Assembly (NCBI GenBank): GCA_027717875.1
Contig: JALLOL010000160.1
Location: forward strand, 1 to 5,994
DNA length: 5,994 nt
Reading direction: 5' to 3'
Source of the DNA: Acidobacteria bacterium AH-259-L09
GTDB lineage: Bacteria > Acidobacteriota > UBA6911 > RPQK01
Part shown: in pieces, positions 1 through 5,992 of the stretch
Numbering within the stretch: the stretch's first letter is position 1
Layout: each line of letters begins with the position of its first letter
The notes under the pieces: model-generated
The model's database searches: none
Seen by the model: only the letters and a program-made list of their open reading frames with translations
Told to the model about the DNA's origin: nothing
Translations under genes and position numbers: made by a program

Positions 1-10
1 CTATTTCTGA

Positions 11-41
11 TTGTCAGCTGTCAGTTGTCAGCTGTCAGTTG
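11..41. repeat. 7-bp tandem repeat (YTGTCAG) at the 3' end of the peptidase gene
   Basis: Four consecutive heptamers TTGTCAG, CTGTCAG, TTGTCAG and CTGTCAG occupy 11-38, followed by a partial TTG (39-41). It can also be read as two copies of the 14-mer TTGTCAGCTGTCAG. The array covers the peptidase stop codon (35-37, TGA on the minus strand) and its last asparagine codon, and continues past the gene. Each CAGCTG core is a palindrome, so the transcript could form small hairpins, but no T-tract follows in the transcribed direction and I do not call it a terminator. Short heptameric tandem repeats in gene gaps are known from several bacterial groups; the role here is unknown. Confidence 0.8.
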
Positions 42-1231
42 ATCGGCAGCAGCAGCACTTCATCCTGGGGCGGTGTCGTCACTTCCGGGCCTCGCTCGGA
101 CACATAAATGTTGATCTCACTGCGCACCCCGAATTCTCCCGTCAGATAGATTCCCGGTTCGATGGTACAAGCGACGCCGGGGATCACGAGACGGGTATCA
201 TGAGTTTCCAAATTGTCGAAATGAACCCCATTGCCGTGCACCTCTTGCCCGAGATTGTGTCCGCTTCGATGGACAAAGAATTTTTCGTAGCCTGCTTGGC
301 GGATAATCTCCCGAACCGCGTCATCCACCTCCCAACCTTGTGGGGGATTCCTGGCCTCAAACCGTTGACGCAAAAAATCCACCCCTCGATCTCGAGCCCG
401 GCAGACGATTTTGAAAATCTCACCAATCTTGTCAGGTAGTGGCTCACCCAGAAATGCTGTCCAGGTAATGTCAGCATACACACTGTCTTGGTCTTGGGTT
501 TTGGCCCACAAGTCGATTAAAAGGAAGTCGCCTTTGCAAATTCTTGAGTGCTCTTGTTGGGTAGGCAGATAATGCGGGTTAGCGCTGTTTGCATTCACAG
601 CGACGATAGGAGGGTGGTCGGTCAATAAGCCCTCCTCTTGGAAACGATCCGAGATGAAGCACTGGATGGCGAACTCGCTCGTCTCGCCGTGAGAGCAAAC
701 TTCGGCCGCAGCCTTTTCAAAGGTGGCCTTAGCGATGGAGGTGAGAGCCAGGGCCGTAGCACGGTGTTGCTCAACCTGCGTGGGAGTCCACACGGCTTCA
801 AAGCGTTGCATAAGATCCCCCGAAGAGATGACTTTAGTGCCGCACGAACGAATCAGATCAACCGTGCCGGCGTCCACACGCGAAATGTAGGGGATGGCGT
901 TTTTGTCTGAATGTTGCATGGCCACAGCTGAAACACCTCGTAGAAGGGCCTTTACTCCGGCCTGCAACTGCTCCCACTCCAGATAGACTTCTTTGCCGCC
1001 CGGCAGGTGGTCTAAGACAGTGGACTCAATTCTGTGAACCAGCTTTTTGGGTTCGCCCTTTGCAGGAACCAGATAAAACCAGCGCCGGGTTGCAAACTGC
1101 TGTGGCTTAAACTGGAGAATCCGGCCGGCAATCGGATCCACATTTTGGAAGCCGTAAAATAGCCAGACAGGGATATGAAACTCTCTTAGCGCTTCCTGGA
1201 TGTTAGCAATCAGTTCCTTTTTTTCACCCAC
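35..1231 (-). CDS. M24 family metallopeptidase, Xaa-Pro aminopeptidase-like
   Basis: A 398-residue cytoplasmic protein (no signal peptide or membrane segment) with the pita-bread fold of the M24 family, which removes N-terminal residues, commonly those before proline, using two metal ions. All five expected metal ligands are visible: D240 (LLIDLWAK), D254 (YADITWT), H325 (HRSGHNLG), E358 (TIEPGIY) and E372 (VRSEINIYV). H220 in NPHY and H332 match the conserved substrate-side histidines of the family. Residues 1-150 form a divergent creatinase-type N-terminal domain, and the length is normal for PepP/PepQ-like proteins. The start is GTG at 1231-1229, whose first base is also the last base of the upstream acyltransferase stop (TAGTG), with AGGTG a few bases upstream; this points to translational coupling. 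Family membership is firm, but the substrate (aminopeptidase P, prolidase or another M24 activity) cannot be settled. The link to the acyltransferase is positional only. Confidence 0.9.
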   Translation of the reverse strand: MGEKKELIANIQEALREFHIPVWLFYGFQNVDPIAGRILQFKPQQFATRRWFYLVPAKGEPKKLVHRIESTVLDHLPGGKEVYLEWEQLQAGVKALLRGVSAVAMQHSDKNAIPYISRVDAGTVDLIRSCGTKVISSGDLMQRFEAVWTPTQVEQHRATALALTSIAKATFEKAAAEVCSHGETSEFAIQCFISDRFQEEGLLTDHPPIVAVNANSANPHYLPTQQEHSRICKGDFLLIDLWAKTQDQDSVYADITWTAFLGEPLPDKIGEIFKIVCRARDRGVDFLRQRFEARNPPQGWEVDDAVREIIRQAGYEKFFVHRSGHNLGQEVHGNGVHFDNLETHDTRLVIPGVACTIEPGIYLTGEFGVRSEINIYVSERGPEVTTPPQDEVLLLPIN

Positions 1232-1944
1232 TACGACACCTGTCGGTAACTCTCTACAATCGTTCGCCGGACTGTATCGGCGAGAGTTTGTAGGTCAAGG
1301 TCTTTGTACTGCTCAAATTCGATCGGAGGATGGATGATCATGTGCAAGGTTCCCGGAGAGATGAGCACTGAGCCACGGGCCAAGCGGCGATGGGCCCCAA
1401 TAATGGTGACTGGGACGATAGGTGCGCAGGCGTACCGAGCCAACAGCAGACTTCCTCGCTTAAAAGGAGCAACTCGCTCGCCCCAGGTTCGCATCCCTTC
1501 CGGGTAAATCACAAACGATATTCCGGCCTCGATTTTTTCTTTAGCAGTTCGAAAAGCCCGTAAGGTCTGCCGGTGCTTTTGACGGTCAACGGGAATATTG
1601 CCGGAACGCCGGAGGTGCCAGCCTAGAAAGGGCCAGCCAAACAACGAGGTTTTGGCGGTGAACCGAAACTGAAAAGGAAGACAGGCCAGGAAAGCCCAGT
1701 GGTCGAATATACTGAGATGATTGGCTGCAAAGATATACCCTCTGTCAGGATCCAGCCTTTCCAAGCCTTGAATCTCTACTTTCACTTGAGAGATAAACAA
1801 GATGAAACGGCTCCAAGATCGGGCGCACCAGTGCTGTAGCCCTCCTGTCTCATCCACCAGAGAAAAAGCCACACTGAGGACGGCCATTTTAGCGGTCCAC
1901 AAGAGGATGAGAGGAACACGCCAGATGGCATTGACCTTGACCAT
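1231..1944 (-). CDS. 1-acyl-sn-glycerol-3-phosphate acyltransferase family protein (PlsC-like)
   Basis: A 237-residue membrane-associated acyltransferase. The four family blocks are present in order: NHLSIFD at 75-81 (catalytic HX4D, H76 and D81), GNIPVDR at 115-121, FVIYPEGMRT at 144-153 (acceptor-phosphate binding EG) and APIVPVTI at 174-181. A hydrophobic N-terminal stretch at about 8-30 is a probable membrane anchor. PlsC moves an acyl group to the 2-position of lysophosphatidic acid to give phosphatidic acid; other family members acylate different lysolipids or ornithine lipids, so the exact acceptor is uncertain. I chose ATG 1944 because it begins right before the hydrophobic N-terminus and lies downstream of a good promoter (-10 at 1982-1977). 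The frame stays open to a TTG at 2052, but that adds 36 glycine/proline-rich residues overlapping polA and unlike the family. A GGAG is present but about 21 bases from the ATG, so the ribosome site is weak. First gene of a two-gene operon with the peptidase. Confidence 0.88.
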   Translation of the reverse strand: MVKVNAIWRVPLILLWTAKMAVLSVAFSLVDETGGLQHWCARSWSRFILFISQVKVEIQGLERLDPDRGYIFAANHLSIFDHWAFLACLPFQFRFTAKTSLFGWPFLGWHLRRSGNIPVDRQKHRQTLRAFRTAKEKIEAGISFVIYPEGMRTWGERVAPFKRGSLLLARYACAPIVPVTIIGAHRRLARGSVLISPGTLHMIIHPPIEFEQYKDLDLQTLADTVRRTIVESYRQVS

Positions 1945-1976
1945 AAAAGACGTGTTCAAACCTTGCTCCAAGCCCC

Positions 1977-2006
1977 ATGCTAAAGCAGGCGGAGGAAGGG
2001 GGTCAA
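1977..2006 (-). promoter_or_regulatory. sigma70-like promoter for the acyltransferase-peptidase operon
   Basis: Reading the minus strand, -35 TTGACC (2006-2001; five of six bases match TTGACA) is followed after 18 bp by -10 TAGCAT (1982-1977; four of six match TATAAT). Transcription would begin near 1970, giving a leader of about 26 bases before ATG 1944. The spacing and position suit the acyltransferase well. The element covers the alternative polA ATG at 1977, which argues against that codon being the polA start. Predicted by eye only. Confidence 0.55.
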
Positions 2007-2025
2007 GCCCGCCCGCGCCCCAACG

Positions 2026-2034
2026 TGCTAAGAT
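2026..2034 (+). promoter_or_regulatory. extended -10-like element for polA, possibly leaderless
   Basis: TGCTAAGAT contains a TGn extension followed by TAAGAT, a fair match to TATAAT. No recognisable -35 lies 16-18 bp upstream, as is often seen with extended -10 promoters. A start seven bases after the last T falls on A2041, only two bases before GTG 2043, the start that best fits the PolA N-terminus. Such an mRNA would be essentially leaderless, in agreement with the absence of a ribosome site at a usable distance. The purine tract GGAGGAAGGGGG (1991-2002) is too far from any start to serve. Confidence 0.35.
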
Positions 2035-2042
2035 ACCCCCAG

Positions 2043-4652
2043 GTGGCAGCAAAGCTTTATCTCGTCGACGGCATGTCCCACATCTATCGTGCTTACCACG
2101 CCATTCAGGGTCTTACTAACACAAAGGGCCTTCCCACCAATGCTGTTTATGGCTTCACCAATATGCTGCGCAAACTGATCCAGGAGGAAAACCCTGCTTA
2201 TTTGGGAGTGGCTATTGATCTGTCTACCCCTACTGTGCGCCACGAACAGTATGCAGATTACAAGGCCACTCGTCGTCCCACACCGGAAGATCTGCTTGAA
2301 CAGCTCCCCTATGTTTTGCGTGTCTGCGACGTGTTACGTGTGCCCGTGCTCTCCTATGAAAGATACGAGGCGGACGATGTCATCGGAACGATTGCACGCA
2401 AAGCGGTCAATAGTGGTCTGAAAGTGGTCATAGTCACCATTGACAAGGACATGTTTCAGCTGGTCAACGCTGGTGTCACGGTTCTTGATACGCGGACCAT
2501 GACTCGCTTTGATCCCCGGAAAGTCGAGGAGAAGTTTGGAGTGCCTCCTGAAAAAGTCACTGACGTTCTCAGCCTTGTAGGGGATTCCTCAGACAACATA
2601 CGCGGAGCTCCGGGGATTGGCGAAAAAGGGGCCCGGCAGCTCATAGGGGAATATGGGAGCCTGGATAAGCTCCTAGCTTGTCGTGACGAGGTCGCACGGA
2701 AGACTTACCGAGAGAGTTTGCAGCAAAATGAGGCTCTCATTCAGCAGAGCCTTCAGCTCGTGACCATTCATGATGATTTGCCCTTGGAGCTGAATCTCGA
2801 GGAGCTGAAGATGTCTGAACCTGACCGCGAAGCTGCCCGAGAGCTGTTTAGCGAATTGGAATTCACCAGTCTTCTCGAGGAGTTCCTTCCCACCCGAGCA
2901 AGCACGGAAGTCAAGTACGAGAAGGTTGAGAGTCTTGAAGAACTGCAAGCTCTGGCTCGGCGAATAAAGGGCAAAAGAGCCGCGCTCGCCTTGTTGTATC
3001 CTGCGGGTAGTTATCTGCAAGAAGGACTGCAAGCCGTTTCCGTAAGTGATGAGGTGCACAGAGGCTGGTATCTCTCCCGGGACTTCCTGGAAAAGGCATC
3101 ACCTGAGGTGAGCAAGCTGCTCAGCCAACCGCAACAGTGGTTCATCCACGATCTCAAGCCGCTTTACTCCTTTGCTAAGGGTCACGGTTGGGCGTTGCAG
3201 GGGGATTTTCAGGACACGATGTTGATGGCCTACCTGGTCAATCCCAATCAAAATGATTTTTCTCTGCAAAAGTTAAGCCTCGAGTACCTCCAGTATAAGG
3301 TCCAAAAGAGCAACGGTGAGGAGGGTAGGCTTTTTGGTGCAGAGCTTGTAGGCATGTTGTGTGAGTGGGCCGACATTACCCTGCAGCTGTCGGATATCTT
3401 GCATCCCCAGCTTCAGCAGAAAAATTTGACGAAGCTGCTGAACGAGATCGAAATTCCTCTGGTTCAGGTGTTGGCTCGCATGGAAGAGCACGGCGTCAAG
3501 TTGGACTGTCATTTGCTCAAGCAAATGTCACAAGAGGCGCAGGTGGAGATCGGACGGTTAACTAAAGAGATTTACCAGGTTGCCGGCCAGGAGTTCAATA
3601 TCAATTCGCCCCGCCAGCTCTCGACGGTTTTGTTCGAAAAACTCAATCTACCGGTAGCCAAGAAAACGCGTAAAGCCGGCCACTACGCCACCGGCGTGGA
3701 GGTTCTGGAGGAGCTGGAGGGGAGCTACGAGATTGCGCGTCTGATTCTCGATTACCGAGAGCTTACCAAGTTGAAAAATACTTATCTGGATGCTCTGCCC
3801 AAGTTGGTGAACCCTCGCACCGGACGCATCCACACTTCCTACAATCAGATGGTAGCTGCCACGGGAAGACTCTCCTCCAGCAACCCGAATCTTCAAAACA
3901 TCCCTATCAAGAGCGAGTGGGGAAGAGAGATACGCCGGGCCTTTATTGCAGAGTCAGGATACCAGATTCTGGCCGCGGATTATTCTCAGATCGAGCTGCG
4001 TGTCATGGCCCATCTTTCACAAGATCCCGTTTTGGTAGAGGCTTTTCTGAAGGGAGAAGATATTCACGAACGGACCGCCCGTGAGGTTTTCGGGATGAAT
4101 GCCATGATGAACCCCCAGGAGTTCCGGCGTCATGCCAAGGTAATCAACTTTGGGATCATGTATGGTCTGAGTGCCTTTGGTCTGGCACAGAGCCTGAAGA
4201 TCGACCGTAAACATGCTCAGCAGTTTATCGATCATTACTTCAGAAAGTACGAGGGAGTGAAAAATTGGATAGATCATACCCTGGCGGAGGTTTATGAAAA
4301 AGGATACGTGACGACCCTTTTTGGCCGCATCCGACAAATCCCTGAAATCCGAAGCAAAAATTCGAATCTGAGGAATTTCGGCGACCGGACGGCGATCAAC
4401 GCTCCCATTCAAGGGACGGCGGCCGATCTCATTAAAAAAGCCATGGTCTCCATTGATCGGGAAATGTTGCAGCGAGAGCTCAAGAGCAAACTGCTCATGC
4501 AGGTCCACGATGAACTCGTTTTCGAAGTGGAAAATGCAGAAGTTGAAGAAATGAGAAGAATGGTCAAGGAGCACATGGAAGGGGTGGCCAAACTAAGAGT
4601 CCCACTTCAGGTCGACCTGGCCGTGGGTCCATCCTGGTTTGACGCGAAGTAG
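2043..4652 (+). CDS. polA: DNA polymerase I with probably inactive 3'-5' exonuclease domain
   Basis: An 869-residue family A polymerase (E. coli PolA is 928) that removes RNA primers, fills gaps and serves excision repair. Residues 1-290 are the 5' nuclease: D9 in YLVDG, D59, E109/D111/D112 in EADD, D134/D136 in TIDKD, D181/D184 in GDSSDN, then the helix-hairpin-helix GAPGIGEKG. Residues about 290-465 are the 3'-5' exonuclease fold, but the DxE motif is replaced (L318-Y319-P320) and the Y-x3-D motif reads M438...W442; only D391, matching E. coli D424, remains. Residues about 465-869 are an intact polymerase: motif A D646 (AADYSQIELR), motif B R695, K699, F703, Y707, and motif C VHDE with H822, D823, E824. 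I chose GTG 2043 because it gives MAAKLYLVDG, the usual PolA beginning; the frame opens further to ATG 1977, adding 22 unconserved residues across the divergent promoter. No neighbour shares its transcript with certainty. Confidence 0.96.
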   Translation: MAAKLYLVDGMSHIYRAYHAIQGLTNTKGLPTNAVYGFTNMLRKLIQEENPAYLGVAIDLSTPTVRHEQYADYKATRRPTPEDLLEQLPYVLRVCDVLRVPVLSYERYEADDVIGTIARKAVNSGLKVVIVTIDKDMFQLVNAGVTVLDTRTMTRFDPRKVEEKFGVPPEKVTDVLSLVGDSSDNIRGAPGIGEKGARQLIGEYGSLDKLLACRDEVARKTYRESLQQNEALIQQSLQLVTIHDDLPLELNLEELKMSEPDREAARELFSELEFTSLLEEFLPTRASTEVKYEKVESLEELQALARRIKGKRAALALLYPAGSYLQEGLQAVSVSDEVHRGWYLSRDFLEKASPEVSKLLSQPQQWFIHDLKPLYSFAKGHGWALQGDFQDTMLMAYLVNPNQNDFSLQKLSLEYLQYKVQKSNGEEGRLFGAELVGMLCEWADITLQLSDILHPQLQQKNLTKLLNEIEIPLVQVLARMEEHGVKLDCHLLKQMSQEAQVEIGRLTKEIYQVAGQEFNINSPRQLSTVLFEKLNLPVAKKTRKAGHYATGVEVLEELEGSYEIARLILDYRELTKLKNTYLDALPKLVNPRTGRIHTSYNQMVAATGRLSSSNPNLQNIPIKSEWGREIRRAFIAESGYQILAADYSQIELRVMAHLSQDPVLVEAFLKGEDIHERTAREVFGMNAMMNPQEFRRHAKVINFGIMYGLSAFGLAQSLKIDRKHAQQFIDHYFRKYEGVKNWIDHTLAEVYEKGYVTTLFGRIRQIPEIRSKNSNLRNFGDRTAINAPIQGTAADLIKKAMVSIDREMLQRELKSKLLMQVHDELVFEVENAEVEEMRRMVKEHMEGVAKLRVPLQVDLAVGPSWFDAK

Positions 4653-4670
4653 GAGAGCAGACGATATTTT

Positions 4671-4696
4671 GGAACAAAGGGTCCCATTGCGTCGTT
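4671..4696 (+). promoter_or_regulatory. candidate ECF-type promoter upstream of the sigma factor gene
   Basis: GGAAC at 4671-4675 is followed, after 15 bp, by GTCGTT at 4691-4696 (or 16 bp to TCGTT). This resembles the GGAAC -35 and GTC/CGT-type -10 used by many ECF sigma factors. It lies about 150 bp before the ECF gene, and such factors often activate their own operon. A housekeeping -10-like TAAAAT (4698-4703) overlaps just downstream but has no matching -35. The call rests on short motifs only. Confidence 0.3.
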
Positions 4697-4724
4697 TTAA
4701 AATGGGAGGAAGAGATTAGTAACT

Positions 4725-4788
4725 CGTGAATTCGTGCTTTCGTCAATTTGTGCTCTCGCGCTATCGTGCACTGGTGCTGTCGTGCAGT
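4725..4788 (+). repeat. array of eight 8-bp units (consensus CGTGCTNT)
   Basis: Eight head-to-tail octamers fill 4725-4788: CGTGAATT, CGTGCTTT, CGTCAATT, TGTGCTCT, CGCGCTAT, CGTGCACT, GGTGCTGT and CGTGCAGT. The GTGC core recurs with strict 8-bp spacing while the remaining positions have drifted. It lies in the polA-sigma gap and faces an opposite-orientation array at 4803-4840. Units are far too short and have no spacers, so this is not a CRISPR. Unit identity is visible directly; function is unknown. Confidence 0.8.
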
Positions 4789-4802
4789 GGCTCATTACGA
4801 CG

Positions 4803-4840
4803 GCACCACAGCACTACAGCACCACAGCACCCCAGCACTA
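4803..4840 (-). repeat. array of 8-bp units (GCACYACA), inverse of the 4725-4788 array
   Basis: Four full octamers and a partial one fill 4803-4840: GCACCACA, GCACTACA, GCACCACA, GCACCCCA, GCACTA. On the minus strand the unit reads TGTGGTGC, i.e. the same GTGC-plus-TGT register as the left array. Positions 4766-4785 can pair with 4803-4822 at 16 of 20 positions, with a 17-base loop, and because both arms are periodic the pairing can slip by 8 bases. The array ends 10 bases before the sigma factor start, so the structure would sit in its mRNA leader and occupy the place where a ribosome site is expected. Confidence 0.8.
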
Positions 4841-4850
4841 ACCTCAGATC

Positions 4851-5453
4851 ATGACTGATATAGCACTTTCACAGCCAATTTCCTCAATCGGGGATAACGC
4901 ACTCATTTCGGCCTATCTGCAAGGAAACGAAGACGCTTTTGAGGTCTTGGTAAGCCGCTATCAAAACAAACTGGTCAATTATCTGAACACGCTGATTCAC
5001 GATTACGACATGGCAGTTGATTTGTCACAAGAGGCCTTTATCCGGGTCTACCAAAACGCCAACCGCTACCAAGGGCAGTACCAATTTTCAACCTGGCTGT
5101 ATCGGATTGCCACCAATCTGGCCATCGACGAAATGAGACGCCGCCAGCGAAAAGGTCGCTTCTTCCTCTACAACGTCATGAGTTGGTTTCATGGGGAGGA
5201 CAAAACGTTTGCTTTACCTGATCTCCGCCATTCTCCGGAGAAAAACTTGGATCAAAAAGAGAAATTAAGGCGGCTTCAAAAGGCCATCGCTTCACTTCCC
5301 GAAAACTATCGACTGGCTTTTATCCTAAAGGAGGTTCAGGAGCTTTCCTATGAGGAGACGAGCAAGATTCTCCGTATTTCACTGGGCACGGTAAAATCAC
5401 GCGTGCATCGCGCCAAGATGTTGCTCAGGGATAAGCTATGGGGGCTTCTATGA
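4851..5453 (+). CDS. RNA polymerase sigma factor, ECF subfamily (sigma-70 family)
   Basis: A 200-residue two-domain sigma factor, the normal ECF size. Region 2 spans about 25-98, with the core-binding signature DLSQEAFIRVY (57-67) and the -10-recognition stretch FSTWLYRIATNLAIDEMRR (79-97). A basic, variable linker follows (about 98-136), including an aromatic patch around FFLYNVMSWF. Region 4 spans about 137-196 with a helix-turn-helix (LSYEETSKILRISLGTVKSR, 165-184) that would read the -35 element. There is no region 1 or 3. ATG 4851 is the only sensible start; no Shine-Dalgarno is visible, and the inverted octamer arrays lie directly upstream. Its stop overlaps the anti-sigma start, giving a coupled pair. 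It probably directs a stress regulon when its partner releases it, and the GGAAC element at 4671 suggests self-activation. The ECF group and target genes cannot be named from this window. Confidence 0.95.
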   Translation: MTDIALSQPISSIGDNALISAYLQGNEDAFEVLVSRYQNKLVNYLNTLIHDYDMAVDLSQEAFIRVYQNANRYQGQYQFSTWLYRIATNLAIDEMRRRQRKGRFFLYNVMSWFHGEDKTFALPDLRHSPEKNLDQKEKLRRLQKAIASLPENYRLAFILKEVQELSYEETSKILRISLGTVKSRVHRAKMLLRDKLWGLL

Positions 5454-5992
5454 ACTGTAAAGAGCTGGAAAGATTAGTTGTCGAAGATATTAGGGCAGTC
5501 AACGATGTCGAAGTGCAAGACCACATTGGCCGCTGCGACAAATGTGAGAAGCTCGGTAGAGAATTCCTTTCCATGGAGGGGCTGAGTAGTCGGCTTCGAG
5601 ACGAGGTCGAAGCACCAGACGATTTCTCTGCCAGGGTTTGTGAAAGGCTGACCAAGGGTGCCGGCTGGTGGGTGTTCCGAAGACCTGTGGTTGCTTTGTG
5701 CGTAGTGCTGGGAGCGGCAGTGCTCGTCCTTTGGGCGACAGAAGTTCAAGTGGGTTCTTCTGCGGAAAAGACGGTTCTCAATTCCCGACAGATAGTTGAA
5801 GAGAGCGAGTTCTTACCGAGAGCATTCGTGAATGAGCCGGGATTGCGAGAGGCTGATGTAAGGGATCCTTATGTGGAGGTGATTTTGAGGGCTCCCGCAG
5901 AGCCGGAATATATCCTGCGACTGCCCTCCCGAATCGAGATCCACAGAACTGACTTACACCACGATTTTTATCTGAACCATGTTAGCTATTGA
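5450..5992 (+). CDS. membrane-anchored zinc-finger (ZAS) anti-sigma factor
   Basis: A 180-residue protein that should hold the preceding ECF factor inactive at the membrane. The cytoplasmic N-terminus carries the zinc anti-sigma motif H-x3-C-x2-C (H25, C29, C32 in DHIGRCDKC); C3 near the start is in the right place to be the fourth ligand, as C11 is in RsrA. Residues 79-96 form one strongly hydrophobic helix (RRPVVALCVVLGAAVLVLW), followed by an outer domain of about 80 residues with no family I recognise. I chose ATG 5450, which overlaps the sigma stop as ATGA and begins MNCKELE, a common ZAS opening. ATG 5438 is a real alternative (four more residues, overlap of 16 bases) and has the better ribosome site, AGGGA at 5427-5431. 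The stop TGA is at 5990-5992, so the gene is complete. Position plus motif make the role likely; the triggering signal is unknown. Confidence 0.88.
   Translation: MNCKELERLVVEDIRAVNDVEVQDHIGRCDKCEKLGREFLSMEGLSSRLRDEVEAPDDFSARVCERLTKGAGWWVFRRPVVALCVVLGAAVLVLWATEVQVGSSAEKTVLNSRQIVEESEFLPRAFVNEPGLREADVRDPYVEVILRAPAEPEYILRLPSRIEIHRTDLHHDFYLNHVSY

Noticed and set aside
11..439. A 142-codon plus-strand frame opposite the peptidase gene
   Set aside because: It begins inside the heptamer repeat and runs antisense to conserved M24 metal-binding motifs; no family resemblance.
1991..2002. Purine tract GGAGGAAGGGGG as the polA ribosome site
   Set aside because: No ATG, GTG or TTG in the polA frame lies 5-13 bases downstream; the nearest, GTG 2025, is more than 20 bases away. 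The tract is the spacer of the opposing promoter.
1977..2042. N-terminal 22-residue extension of PolA from ATG 1977
   Set aside because: The residues do not resemble any PolA start, no ribosome site precedes the ATG, and the codon is covered by the opposing promoter -10.
4017..4574. A 185-codon open frame antisense to the polymerase domain of polA
   Set aside because: It lies wholly opposite a strongly conserved coding region, has no recognisable motif, and is explained by polA codon use.
4682..4707. Inverted repeat TCCCATT / AATGGGA after polA as a terminator
   Set aside because: The stem is only 7 bp with a 12-base loop and is followed by GGAAGAGA, with no T-tract; it also overlaps the candidate ECF promoter.
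4725..4840. CRISPR-like array
   Set aside because: Units are 8 bp, contiguous, without spacers, and occur in two opposite orientations.
35..5992. Mobile element, prophage or defence system
   Set aside because: All five genes are recognised housekeeping or regulatory families, and no transposase, integrase, terminal repeats or att-like duplication is visible.
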